NCBI GenBank assembly: GCA_022818135.1
Contig: JAFMSR010000002.1
Span: 26,279,448-26,343,447, forward strand
DNA length: 64,000 nucleotides
Source of the DNA: Saxidomus purpurata
Taxonomy: Eukaryota; Mollusca; Bivalvia; Venerida; Veneridae
Direction of reading: 5' to 3'
Part shown: in pieces, positions 1 through 12,185 of the stretch
Layout of the letters: each line of letters begins with the position of its first letter
How positions within the stretch are numbered: the first letter of the stretch is position 1
Program-made: the position numbers and the translations under genes
Notes under the pieces: model-generated
Database searches by the model: none
What the model was told of the DNA's origin: nothing
Seen by the model: only the letters and a program-made list of their open reading frames with translations

Positions 1-653
1 CAGCTATGCATTCCAGTCATTATCGTTAAAATCAGCGGTTTAAGATATAATGCAGACCCGTAAGCCATTCAACAATATATGTAGAGTTGTTGTTGTACAT
101 GTACATTAATGGGTGGGTGCGATTTATTACAGACCTCTATGTTGATTATTTGTGCTAAATGAAGCTTTTTTATGGAAGCCCAATAGTGCCACTTTGTTTC
201 TTTTTAATTGATTTTTTCATCATAACTAAGTTGAAAATTCAAGATACTAAGTTGAATATTCAAGATACTAAGTTGAATATTCAAGATACTAAGTTGAAAA
301 TTCAGGATACTAAGTTGAAAATTCAAGATAGTAAGTTGAAAATTCAAGATACTAAGTTGAGTTGAATATTCAACTTAGTATCTTGAATTATCAACTTAGT
401 ATTTTGAATTTTCAACTTACTATCTTGAATATTCAACTATGTATCTTGAATATTCAACTTAGTATCTTGAATTTTCAACTTAGTTATGTTGAAAAAATCA
501 ATTGAAAAAACAACAAAGTGGCACTATAGGGCTTCCGTATTTTTTCGATATGTTGTTCTTCGAAATTGTATTTATTTATCATTTTACGTTCATTAAACCC
601 ATTATGTATGTATTGATAATATGATCTGCTAGATGTAGAGAGTGTCCCTTTAA
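1..653. repeat. TTAA-flanked repeat, copy A (interrupted, left end cut by the window)
   Basis: Bases 1-165 and 546-653 match 56450-56702 in order, for example CAGCTATGCAT at the start and CTGCTAGATGTAGAGAGTG near the end. The right end is GTCCCTTTAA, the inverted form of the left end of copy B (TTAAAGGGACAT). The repeat is split by the palindromic element at 172-539. Confidence 0.75.
172..539. mobile_element. Palindromic (foldback) element with an internal 21-bp array
   Basis: The ends are inverted repeats of about 60 bp (ATGGAAGCCC.. at 172, its complement ending at 539), including the motif ATAGTGCCACTTTGTT. Between them lie about six copies of a 21-bp unit built on TTGAATATTCAA (about 231-362), then about as many in reverse orientation (363-480). 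The whole element can fold on itself. T-runs of six bases flank it (166-171, 540-545) as a likely target duplication. It interrupts a repeat whose uninterrupted copy is at 56339-56702. Confidence 0.85.
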
Positions 654-1529
654 TATGAAGTCACAATGAGCATCCAAACTATACTTTTATTTACATACGT
701 ATATAATTATGCGAATATTCATACCGACCGGTTGACATTGTCATTGCCAGATTATAAACATCACTTAAGATAGCAGAAATTCTAGCAGTACCCTTTCGGG
801 CGCTTATTGTGCTTTTATATAAACATAATTTTGTTAATTAGTCATTAAAATAGGTTAGCTAGAACTGCCAGAACACCAATTTTTATTGGTTGATTTTTGC
901 TTTATCAAATGTTTTTAAAAAATGGCCTGTTAGTTGAGATTATACAAAAAAAGAAGTACTATCGCCATATATCGCTTTATTAATACTAATTATTTGCCTT
1001 ATAAAAATCCTGACAAATGAAAATTAATGTAGGGCAAAATAAATGTATTCCCTGGTGGCTTGGTTTGCCAATTACGTTTTTATTAAATTGAACACAGATT
1101 TTTCACAGTCGTCATCTCATAAGCTATTAAACTGATAAGCCAAATCAGGAATGATCAGACGTTAGTGCAAGTACAAGAATAATGAGGAAATCGACATTTT
1201 TCCCTTTATAAGACACCAAAGAAGCTGCATGTAAAAGTTTCGAGTTTCTTGACTTCTAGAAAGTTTTTGTTTCCTAGCTTGAGTAACACTTCCGTAGGAC
1301 TCTGTTACCAACGTATACGACTAAGTGCAGACAATGATAGGATATTCAAGATCATTGAGGATAGTAATCCGACTTTTCATTTGCGTTTCGTAGCGCTGTC
1401 TGATCTCAAACGGGAGCCATAATCGGCACTGTGAGGCCGCCGCATTACAAATTGATTAACGGTCTGTGCTTGTTTACTGGCCGTGACTGGTTATAAAAAA
1501 TACACACTTGTCATTTATTAACACAAGTT

Positions 1530-1880
1530 ACGAGCAACGCTTGTCAACAAATTTGAATAAGAGGCAATTCTTTTTTTACAAACTTGAAGACAAAATGTTG
1601 TGGTAATGGAAATGCTTGTTCACAAACCTAGTTAAAGAGCTAAATGTTGTTTACATGCTTGTGTTAGAAACAATGTTGTTTACAAAACTGTATTGACGAA
1701 ATTAATGGTCATTAGCAAACCAGAATTACAGGTAAAGTTTTGTTTTCAAAAGTTTAAATACAAACTTCGAGTAACGGGTAATGTATGTTTACCCATTTGA
1801 GTAATAGGTAATGTTTGTTTACACACCCTAGTAGTTGGTAATGTTTGTTTACACACCCTTGTAACAGGTAATGTTTGTTA
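1530..1880. repeat. Decayed minisatellite with AATGTTTGTTTAC units
   Basis: The unit is about 34 bp, clearest at 1765-1880 where GTAATGTTTGTTTACACACC recurs with GTAG or GTAA spacers. More diverged units (AATGTTGTTTAC, ATGCTTGTTCACAAACC) extend left to about 1530. Confidence 0.6.
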
Positions 1881-1992
1881 ATCAAGTTTCATCATATTTA
1901 CCCAGGATTTCCAGAGGAGATGTCGTTTGAAGGAAAGTACTGACGGACGTACGGCGGACACTGGCCGATGAGTGGTCACAACAGCTCATGCT
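1880..1992 (+). repeat. Mollusc-type dispersed repeat (AGAGGAGATGTCGTTTGAA family)
   Basis: It contains AGTTTCATCAT, CCAGAGGAGATGTCGTTTGA and a GACGGACG-rich stretch followed by GGCCGATGA. This resembles a dispersed repeat I know from bivalves. A second copy lies at 22470-22566. The family name is not known to me. Confidence 0.55.
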
Positions 1993-4371
1993 GTTCCATG
2001 TGAGCTTAACATTACAAACATTGATCTTAACCATTTTATAGATCTCAATGGGTTAAATTTTATTTATTTTCACTTTTTGGTATTTTTTCTTCAGAATTTG
2101 TCTTCAGTATTTGTTGACAAGGAAACCCCAATTTGTGAATTTCAGACAATGGTTTTTCGAAAAAATTAAAAGGATTTATTTTTTTACATTGTTTCCATAG
2201 AAACCTCATTATCTGCTGAATTCGAATGTTGTTACTGATTTATTGGACATGCACTGCAATTTAATGGGAAGGTTATCTTATTTAAAAATCGCACATGAAG
2301 CGAAAAATTGCACTCACGAGAATATAAAATTTGAGTCTCAAGGCAATAATTCTGACGCCTATGATGTTTTGAAAGCATTATTGTTTCCTTAGATTTACTG
2401 ATCGGCGCCAAATATTAATTTACACCATACTGCAGGCCACTGCACAATGGAAGAAAATCGGTTTCAAAAGTTGTTTTGCATTTCTGAAGCATTCTTATTA
2501 CCTTACAACAAATTGAATTGAATATGTCAGAACAGTTGAATGTTCTTAACAATGCAAGTATAAGGTTTAAGTTTTATTTATGATTTTATCAAAATAAATG
2601 CATATTTTCTACTTATTAATAAGTATGTAATACAATAGAGCACGCCAATCTAGATCAGGAACATAACCATGCAAACTATACACAGAGAAGGCAAATGAGG
2701 TTGAGAAATGTTTGCTTTATTGCTTGCAAGAATAAATAATCCCTTTACAAAATAAATTACATATATTTTTTAATTCTTTACATTCATTTATTTGACAACT
2801 TTAGCACGAACAGAACATGCTTTTAATAGGTGTAGCAGTTATAAAAAATCATGACTTCTAATAAAATAAACTCATTAGAATAGTTTCTGTCTTCTATTAA
2901 CCGGACGGTCATAGGTAAAAATGTAAGGGAATTCATCTCTAAAAAGCCTGTACATAAATGACACCTTTTCTTTTCTTTCCTTGTATTAAAGCGTTAATTT
3001 CTCGAGGATTAATAGTGATACTGACCGACAAAATCAATATTACTGAAAAAAAAACAAAACAAAAAAAGAAATAAAAGTGTATCAGCAGAGCCACAAATTG
3101 TCTGACGCTGCCATGTTCTTAATGTAGGTGAAGAATAACTGCGGATCTATTATCCAAGTGTTACATATATGCAAAATGGAAACTTTGCTGGTAAATCCGT
3201 GTATATCGTCAGTCAGACTCAACATGGGATTATCATGGCTTTGTTAGAAACTAGTTCTAGATCTAAATCGAGAAACCCGTAATATCAAGCTTACTGTCAC
3301 AAATACAAACGCCTATGTAAAGTTTAACATCTTTCCGGTCATTCGCTATTTGTGGCTCTTCGTCGGTTATTTGGGGCTTTACGACAGTTCAAAGGTATAG
3401 AATCTAAATTTATAGGTTTTTGTTTATTTTCAGCATTTTGTAACCTATTTGCCTTTTAGTAATCGATCCGGGACAAATAAAATGGAGCAAATAGAATGAC
3501 TAGCAGATTTTTGGGAAGAGTACGTTACATCCGGACATATTTTCTAGTACATTTAACAAAATGCATCAGACATATCAGTACACACTGAGGGATTGGGGCT
3601 TATAGAAGATTAACTTTGTGAAATTTGAGAATGTGTTTATAAACAGACACTGCTGGTGTTTTCGTTTCGTTTATTTGATAAAATGTTAATGTCAGATTTA
3701 TAAATGAAGTTATAAACTTCTTTGCTGGCCTTTACCCTCTCCGTGATATGACCCGTTTGATGGAAGAAATTGGTTTCATCATTTTTGCATATTTACACGC
3801 TCCGGAATTATCTCGCGTTATCTCCACATGATTTTACTATCTGTTTCGAGTTTCAACCAGGCAATATTATATACGATGCCTGTTTCAAAAATATGTATTT
3901 CTTATCTTTGTACATGTAGAGTTTGAAAAATATAAGTTAAACTTTGCAAGACGCGCTAAAAATACATTCCATTAATCTGGTAACAAACACCAAGCTTAGA
4001 ACATTTTATCATTATTATATCAACAACTTTGAGTTTACTTCAAACGCTAAATCTTTACAGAGAAGTTAACGCATAAAAGAACGGGAAGACATTTTCCAAA
4101 ATAACAGTAGATATGTGAAAAGATCAACAGTTTCTATACTATATCATATTAGCGTACGCAGTCTTTGTCGGTCGACCACGTCTAATAGCTTTGGCAACTC
4201 GTCAAAAGTCAGATAAATGTGTTTCTATAGAGCGTACTGTAATGCTGCATTTCGGATTGTTTTGACATATATGTAAAGAACTAGTTTCGTGTTGGTGCCA
4301 ACGTGGACATAAAGAGAAAAATATCGTAAACATGTTATAATCCTGCATGCGACAAGCGAATCTGCCCTTGC

Positions 4372-4440
4372 ATTTGTGAACCCAGTGAGGTTCGGGCCCG
4401 CAACCTCCGAGATGGGCGACAGACACTTAACCTATATACC
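4372..4440 (-). repeat. tRNA-derived SINE head (fragment)
   Basis: Read on the minus strand it has GAGCGATGGTATATAGGTTA (A-box-like) and GGAGGTTGCGGGCCCGAACC (B-box-like). It matches the better-preserved copy at 53943-54116. Only the head is recognisable. Confidence 0.6.
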
Positions 4441-5495
4441 ATCGCTCAATCATTGAACTCTGATCCTGATCTGCTCTATTTTCTGTGCAGTTAGCAAATA
4501 CTTTTAGTAATCATCATCATTATTATTAAACAGTTTAGTCCAAATGAGAAGATAGACAATGTCATTGTAGAAATTTAGGCAGGCCAAGGATAAGGTAAAC
4601 TTCACTGGGAGTAACTTGTGAGACACCAGTATGCTAAAACTTTCTGTAAACTTCCTATTGATCCGTAATCTTGCAACTAAATTCTCTGTGTACAACTAAA
4701 TCATATGTTAGCATCATCTTTTTCTTAGTTCTTTCTATCTTTCTCCGGAGTCCTACTTCAATGTGATTATGACTGGAACAAGCTGGCCTTTTGACCGTTA
4801 ATTATTTTGAAAATCGCTCATAAACGCATCTGCTCTCTTTCCGAGAATAAGAAAATACTTTACCGCTGGGGCTCTGTGGTAAGACCCAGACACATTTTTC
4901 ATCATAATCTACGTTATAAGTTGTAAAACTAATTTATATGTTTCATTTTTTGGCAAAAGTAGAAATAACAATTCGATTTTGCTCGATCGGCCAGTCTGAT
5001 TTCCACCACGCTGTTATGACGTTTGATAACAACTAGAGCTTCTACAGAAAGTTATTTATACTCTTAACCAAATTGTTGTTTAAAATGATAACTGTTTTAG
5101 AATAAATTCTGCGATTATTTTTAACTAGTCAGACCGGTATACGAAATAGGTTTCAGGTCTTAGCTCCGCTTTATTCTAGATAGGAACAATTGTCGATATT
5201 CGCAACTTGTACATTGTACCTTACACCAAAGTAACTGATGTCCTACGAATTTGAAGTTTTCAACCCTAACCCCGCGAAATTTCTAAAATGGACTAGTCTA
5301 TCTTTTCATTCTAGACCTTAGCATTATTTGTCCATAGGGTTGCTTAGTGATAAAACTCCTGACTGAAATGCGAGTAGTGCAGACTATGATCTGACGGCAC
5401 GGATACATGAATGATGTACAGACTAGCCGAAGTCTACACTGGTCGCAGTGAAAAATCACTTGTGATCAACTGGGAAGAAACTAAAATGATCTTAC

Positions 5496-5629
5496 CTAAC
5501 ACTCCAACAGGGAATCTCGTGATTTTACTAATACTTCCGATACTGGACGAGGTGAGAAGCCACATGAACTTTGCCGCTGTAAGCCCGAGCTCTTCGGCTT
5601 CATCCATAATATCCATTGTTTCAACAGAC
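5496..5629 (-). CDS. GRIN2-like: NMDA-type glutamate receptor subunit, coding exon 4
   Basis: The exon has 134 nt. The acceptor is TTTTTTCTAG|GTCTGTT; its first G completes the Gly codon from exon 3 (GG|G). The donor is GTGTTAG|GTAAGA in phase 1. It reads SVETMDIMDEAEELGLTAAK, then FMWLLTSSSIGSISK and RFPVGVLG. This is the second-lobe helix and strand of the amino-terminal domain: a helix ending LGLT, then [YF].W[LI] followed by a serine-rich loop, and the FP.G strand seen in GluN2 (EFPTGLISV). Joined exons reach residue 314 of an expected domain of about 380. No following exon could be identified in 1-5495, so the gene continues off the left edge with the ligand-binding and pore exons. Confidence 0.9.
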
Positions 5630-7805
5630 CTAGAAAAAAGCAATTTTCGAAATTACTCTTCTTTAACCTGTCAGTTTCGATAGGACAGGTCGTTTACGTA
5701 GTGTCTACAACGTTGATGCAATTTTAAGCTTGAGTGCGTGAATCTAAATATTAGAAAAGATGCAGTTATTCCCTCAAAGAAACAAAACAAATGTTGCTGG
5801 ATAGTCGACTCGTTTTTCTTCTCTCTCTTTTGTTTGTCAACACGTTTTTTACCAACGAAATTGGTGGGAGTTGAAAACTTTTGAATGATTACAAATAACG
5901 ATTTCAAAATTTAATTTAAGGAGTTTTTGAGAAAAAATGGATTTTGTGTTGTAAGAAAAGCGTCTTTTAAGGAGAACTTATCAAAAGAAAAATAAATACA
6001 GAGTATCTCTATATAATCGTGCTAATTGTTTTGTTAATTCTTTACAAATTTTCTCTTAAACGAAAAGATGAGCTCAGCATCAAATAATACAGTTTAGTTG
6101 TGAGTATTCATTCCTGTATCCCATCACCCTTCCACTACCCTTTCATTGCTTAGGTTCTATATTTTTTGCGCAAGCTGTATAAAATGGGCATTGACCTACT
6201 TTTTTGCACCAATCAGATGTTACGAATGGAAGCGCGGTGAATGAAATTAATTAGTTTGATTGGAGGTAGTATTCGGTTTGTTCTTTTGCGGTGGTCTCGA
6301 CGGATACTTCCAAAGATTGTATTCAAAAACTGTTTCATAGGACCTCTCTACTTGATATTTGGAAGAGCCGATAGAAGTATACTCAATGCAGGTTTTGGGT
6401 AGTGAATATGATTTACCGGTATTCATAGTATTCGTATATGCATACTTATAGAATCACATATGATGGTGCATGTGTTCCTTGGTCAAATTCGATTTGTATT
6501 TACCTATTGATGGGATCGTATACCTTTCACACCAAATGACGAAACCGTTTCGTTATTCAGTCCTTATGAAATAATTTTACAAATAAATACACAACACTGT
6601 TCGCATCTTAAAACAATGATGTGCACATAATTCTTCAGATTTTTAGTTATTTATATGTAAATGATATAACATCATGATGAAATTAACTTTAAAAGTTGTC
6701 TTTTTCGTTCATGTTCGTCTTGAACACGTTATCGCTTTATTGATAAAATTTAATGATGTATAAGTCGATGTAAATATATACTGCATATTCAACCGCCTCA
6801 ATTGACAACATTCCTAGGAACAATGTTTATGTATACACTTGAAATGTCCGCCTGTAAAAATGTAGAAATACGGTTGACAAGCAAAATTTCACGAGGTGAC
6901 AGGGTCAAACAGATTTTGTTCTGGCTGAACAAATGCCAGGGATCCTGGAATCCCCGTAAATGACGTCAGAATAAACCATTTTTATGAATGAATGCGTTAA
7001 TTCAGACACTACTACATACTATTTTTAGAAAACGTATGCAATGGAAAGGAACTGTTAATACGTATGCAATTAGAAGTTACTGTTTCTGGCTGCACCCAGC
7101 TAGGTTCAATGCCGTTTATCCCTTTTGGAGATATTTCTTGTTACATATCAGCTCTGATTGTCTGCCTATGTATACAGTAGTTCCTCTGTCTCCCCTATCC
7201 CTCTCCCCTATATCTGCCATTACGCACCCTGTCTATCTTTCTAATGAACTACTGCAATCCTATTTTACTTTGCAAGAAGATTATCTAATTTTACATCCGT
7301 TTAATTCAGCAAGAAGTATCTAAACTCCACTTTACGAAGACGCAAATTTGTCTTTAATATTTAGAAACTGAATTCAAATTAAATCAACGGCAATTTTACT
7401 CTGTTTGACTTGAAACAGAAGTTTAACCTTGCTCTTAATTCTTATTAACATCAAGATCATCTGAATAATTTAGGCGTTCCATGAATACCTAATGTGTTTA
7501 AACATTAGTACTCCCGCAATTCGCCCAAACCTTCAAAAGAAAACAGAAGGAATTCGAATTTTTATATATCGATGAATAAATTTTGAATTCTAAATTTCAA
7601 TTTGAACACGACATTTTGAAATTTGCTCAGAATGATGTAAGCGCAAAAGAATAATGAAGCAGTTTACTGTATTTCTTTGAGTTAAATTGAAATAAATGCG
7701 TGAATTTCGAGAAATGTAACCAAATTATAACCTGATTGACTCTATTACATTTTGTCGTGTTTATTACTGACAATGCGTGCGAAAGTAACAACGTCATCAA
7801 TTTAC
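5630..7805 (-). other. Intron 3 of the NMDA receptor subunit gene
   Basis: This is about 2.2 kb between GTAAAT at 7805 and TTTTCTAG at 5630, phase 2. The 111-codon plus-strand ORF at 6988-7323 lies inside it and has no recognisable protein character. I see nothing else supportable. Confidence 0.85.
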
Positions 7806-7937
7806 CCAGCATGCAGTATGATGACTCTGGAAACAGATCTTTGGACGACTTGTAGGGCTTTTTTGATGGCTGCCGACTTATGATCATAATCGTCCTCGTC
7901 GCCAATATCAGCGCTGACAGACGACAGTATGGTATAT
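7806..7937 (-). CDS. GRIN2-like: NMDA-type glutamate receptor subunit, coding exon 3
   Basis: The exon has 132 nt. The acceptor is TTTTATTTTCAG|ATATACC; its first base completes the Lys codon split from exon 2. The donor is GCTGG|GTAAAT in phase 2. It reads YTILSSVSADIGDEDDYDH, then a helix IKKALQVVQ, then the strand SRVIILHAG. The last part matches the conserved strand of NMDA receptor amino-terminal domains (SRVIILSAS in GluN1, a comparable LLYCTKEEA in GluN2). The acidic stretch DIGDEDDYD sits where vertebrate subunits have a variable loop. The reading frame differs from the longest ORF at this place, so the exon is easily missed. It was found by carrying the phase over from exon 2. Confidence 0.9.
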
Positions 7938-10900
7938 CTGAAAATAAAACAATTTAAATATTTAATTATTTGTATTAATTAATTTAGGCCTATTCCTGAT
8001 TGCAAAACAGATTCTTGCACTTAAAGAGGAAATCAACATCGGAAGGAGAAAGGTATTGTAGAAAATTGTGTGTCTTGCCGAAGGACACTACCGCACTGGC
8101 ACTAGTGGGAATAAAACCAGGGACCCTGCGATCTCGAGGCGAATGCGTTACCACTGAGCAACGGAGGCTTCATAACATGGCAAAAGTGCATGTAAATCTC
8201 GAGAAATAAGATATATACGTCCATTTATTTCATGATTCGTCTAACGTTGCTCCCGGAAAAAACACTGATTTCGGAAAACCCTTTCATGCCTTTTGACTGG
8301 TCATCGATCCGAATAAAATGATATTAAGAGGCCAGTTAGGTTATAAACATTTGAAATGTCCCTTCAATGTACACTGGATGTGCGTGCACTTCCAAATTGA
8401 CGGGATGAGCTCTGCTCTCCAATCAATGCATTAACAAGATACCACATGATGATGGAAAATGTCAAATGACGGCATGTATAAACAATTACAAGTTGTATAT
8501 TAAAATCACAATAAGTGACTTTTTGTATTTGACTTATTGACAGATAAATAGTTTATGAAATTAATATTACTGTATAAACAGCACAAAAATAATTACAATA
8601 ATGACAGTGGGCACTGTATACAATAAGGGACAGTAAATGCTGCAGGCAGTATGCTGCAGGTCTTCAATGCACAAAGAAAATTGAACGTTTTCGTTCGTTA
8701 CACGTACATTGTATTAATTATCGATGCCATTTATATTACCCGCAAAGATTGATAGTACCAGTAGTACCCGAGCCATAAGGCGGGTAATATACCGACATAT
8801 ATCATGTCAAAAACTCAAATATTAATAATCTTATATGTTACTTTAATATGTAAGCGTCATTTATACATACATTTGTAGTATACAATTGTGTAACAAACAA
8901 TGTTCAAATAAAATAATTCTAATTGTATCTGTAGATTCTACTTATTGTACAAAAAAGAGAGTTTTGTTTGCAAAATTATTATTTTACCCACAGCAACTAT
9001 GTATACACATTTAACTGGACATTTCTTCTATTTTACATTTGTCTGCCAAAAATTTGTATTAACGAAGTATTTTGTTTTGCCAGATTAATATTGAATACTC
9101 AATTTTGAAATTCGCAGTACATGTATATCAAAAACATATGAAATAGTAATGGAATACGATTAATACAGAACTGTTACACAAGTTTGCCACGAAAGTGGCA
9201 AGTTTTCAATTTCTTATATTCAGGCAATGTTCTTCGGTTATAAAAATGTCACAAAAAGAAGAAATAACTAAAATAAATTGTGCTTCTAAGTTTGTTTCTA
9301 ACAATGTGAAGATTAAAATTGATGAGTGTGTTCCTGAAGCTGAGAGGGAATGTTCTATTTCATGACAGACCATTAAATTTGATGACACCACGCAATTCCT
9401 TTCACACTGTAATGCATAACATACACAGTTAAAACATGTTTTGAGATATTCAGAAAACATTGTCATTCTATCTTTTCATGTAAACATTTGAAAAATTGAA
9501 ATTTGAAATTTCTAGAAAATTTGTTGTTAGGACAACACACTGATAAAGAAACCTTTAAGATAATCAAATTTTTTAGGGTAATGTTTGACGACAATTTGTA
9601 CAAGAGACAATGCGCTATCAGCTGCATTGCTTTTAATATGTTGTGTACATCATTAGATGAAAACTTAAACTAACGTATCAGTAGTACCTACATTGTAAAA
9701 AAGCAATGTGATAACGCCAAAAGCTGAAGATATAACATGAGATGATAGTTCAAATATTGGAATCCTAAAATGTTAAACGTTTCATTTCTTGTAATACGAA
9801 ATCTTACAAAAAATACTAATTTGAGTGACGAATAATTTACAAAAACATATATTGTCAAGCGCTTTGCACTTGAAAGTTAAACCAATTTCTTTCATCCTCA
9901 AAATATTTTTATGTACATTTAAACCGAAATCGAAATGGAACTTTTTTATACCCTTTATTTTAATTTATAACCGATAATCAGTTACGTAGTATACATGTAG
10001 GTACCACTATCCGTCAGGCCATTAACGCGAGAATTTTCGACAAACTGTCAAGAAGTACGTAAATATGGAAGGCTTACATCCAATTATTAGCTACAATCAA
10101 ATTGGCGTTGTATAATCAGATTTCTGCGTCTCTTTGTATCCTACCAGTCTATATTTGGCTTTAATACTTATCTCTTGGGCTCAACATATTGTTCAGATAC
10201 TTTGTCACCGCCTTAGATGCACTCAAAATCGATACGTCCGCTATTCTTCGTATGTCAAAATGATTTCCATTGTCTCGTAAACCTATGTCAATAGACCGTG
10301 GTTAATTTAATGGTTTAGATGTCAGACAGTTTATAACTGATTTATCAGTCTGGACTCACAGAAACTTTGCCATGACATTAAAGTATCGCTACAGGCATAA
10401 TATAGGCAACTGAATTAGGAAATGTTGAATTTACTTAAGTAGTACAACCTATATGTATAACACTTCTTAGGCGTTCTTTCCTAAGAATATTGACCTCATA
10501 TCTAGATGGTATAGAAGAGCGTTTAAACCGCACAATTATGACTTCTGCTGCTACACAAATCAAAAGCAGATGATGAATTGTATATCGAAGAAACAAACAC
10601 GGCAGTAACACGGCTAATTGGTAATTAGCGTACAATGAAAACATACAATGGGGCAGCCAAAATCACTTTCGCTTAATCTGCTATTCGTCAATTACTGAGT
10701 GGAATAATTTTGCGTTTGCTTTTCTGACTTTCAAGAATGTTTATGCTGAATTTTATACAGGGCTATTGATATTACACACTCCTAAGGTATATTTTCAATT
10801 ACAAAAATGTGCATTAACATCCGAACAATTTCATGCAACACTATTCTAAAATATCAAACATAAAAAGATGTGTTTAATGCACGTAAACTGATAAATAATA

Positions 10901-11982
10901 AAATGTTACCGATGATGACTGACATGTATAGCTATAAACTTTAAGGTTAAGTCAGGATGCTTGCAGATATTTTATTACTTAAGCTTTCAGTGAGTGACTC
11001 TTTTACAGTTGCTTTCAACTGCTCAAATTCCAAAACAAATATAACCTGTACCAAAAAGATAAAGATAAATCTTTATCAAAATGTATTTTGTATCTTTAAT
11101 TACGTCACTGGAGTACAAAACGTAATTTGAATAATACATTGTTTTGAGAAGATTGGGAAGAAATGCAATACTTCTCTTAGAAATTTTGTTATCGAAGACA
11201 TAAACAGTAGGAGGGTTATTTGAAAGATTTGACAGACGAGAAACATGTTTGAGAGTGTTTTTTTTCGACCAAAATGTTGTTGTTGAACAATTACAAAGTT
11301 AGACGCTACTTGCTTATTAACATTATCGAATATATGTCATGACACTAGAGTTAAAATAGTACAATGAAGGTACATAGAACTAGTTATAAGGGGCTTAATA
11401 TTTCGAAATCCAAATGTTGACCTTGTATTTATGTTTTATAGAAAACAGGTATTATGTGCAGTTTTTCGATTGAATGCTCGTACAATAAAAATTGTAATAT
11501 TTTATCGGCAATTGTTAAAATTATTTTTCATATAGAACTTTCACCGTTCTACTGTTATATTTGTCTCGATATTTTCATGATTGTAAATCTTCATTTGACA
11601 TATGGCATATAGGACTATTTGAAAATAAACTTATCAAACATATCAATATGGATATTTATTCATTTAAACTGAAGACTAATCAAGATGTGGTGAGGTAAAA
11701 TGGAAAAAGTTGTTTTAAATGATATATCTATAAAGGAGATTTCTCTAAAAAACACAGAACAGAACAGGATCTGAAAAAATCGTGTTCAAATGAAGATTGG
11801 ACCTTTTCATTTCTAACAAAGCAATGCCACTGCTTTTGTGTGTTTTTTCAAGCCCGGGATATAAAAAAGTAATGTACATTATACGAGCTTGTTATTTATC
11901 TTTGTTTTTTTTCTTCAAATTTCAGTTGATCGCCATTTTGAATTTATGCTCTAATAATAAAGCAAGATGAGCTGCTACATAC
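7938..11982 (-). other. Intron 2 of the NMDA receptor subunit gene
   Basis: This is about 4.0 kb between GTATGT at 11982 and TTTTCAG at 7938, phase 2. It contains one tRNA-like SINE head (about 7985-8178). I see no other coding or structured feature. Confidence 0.85.
7985..8178 (-). repeat. tRNA-derived SINE
   Basis: On the minus strand: GTTGCTCAGTGGTAACGCAT (A box), TCGCAGGGTCCCTGGTTTTA near the B box, then GTGTCCTTCGGCAAGACAC, a motif common just behind tRNA-like heads in animal SINEs. It lies in receptor intron 2. Confidence 0.6.
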
Positions 11983-12185
11983 TTAGCTTTTGTTGTAAAT
12001 CCCTGAGCCACGCTGGTTCTTTTAACCATATCTCGCATGCAGTTTATGAAGTCCATATGACTTGTAATTTTCGTGGTAACAACAGAAAACTCTGTCCAGT
12101 TGTAACGATTGAGAATTTTTTGCATTGCTTGACACTGGTGGTAAATGGTTGGCGCAATCTGTAATACCCTCGAATCTTCATTGCT
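11983..12185 (-). CDS. GRIN2-like: NMDA-type glutamate receptor subunit, coding exon 2
   Basis: The exon has 203 nt: 67 codons plus two bases. The acceptor is TTTACAG|AGCAAT (phase 0, matching exon 1) and the donor is GCTAA|GTATGT (phase 2). It starts SNEDSRVLQIAPTIYHQ and continues QAMQKILNRYNWTEFSVVTT. This follows the known GluN2 layout closely: a loop, a strand leading to a proline, a helix (Q..AM..IL..Y.W), then the strand FSIVTT in vertebrate GluN2. The joined length between the YPV strand of exon 1 and the FSVVTT strand agrees with GluN2 to within a residue, so no exon is missing in the 38 kb gap. It reads through into intron 2 without a stop until 11922, so an ORF finder extends it too far. 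Confidence 0.92.

Larger units (their letters stand above)
1..5495 (-). other. Intron 4 of the NMDA receptor subunit gene (partial)
   Basis: It starts with the donor GTAAGA at 5495. The next exon must begin with two bases that complete a codon after G. Reading the minus strand I found no stretch resembling the end of the amino-terminal domain. The interval holds the palindromic insertion, the TTAA-flanked repeat, a decayed minisatellite, a mollusc-type repeat and a SINE head. A short exon could have been overlooked. Confidence 0.65.

Noticed and set aside
1380..1480. Possible receptor exon 5 on the minus strand (PFEIRQRYETQMKSRITIL)
   Set aside because: No acceptor in the right phase and no resemblance to the end of the amino-terminal domain.
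3081..3260. Minus-strand open frame considered as receptor exon 5
   Set aside because: The translated segment does not match the NMDA receptor domain and phase cannot be made to fit.
6988..7323. 111-codon plus-strand ORF
   Set aside because: It lies inside receptor intron 3, its composition follows the surrounding DNA and no family is recognisable. ORFs of this length occur by chance here.
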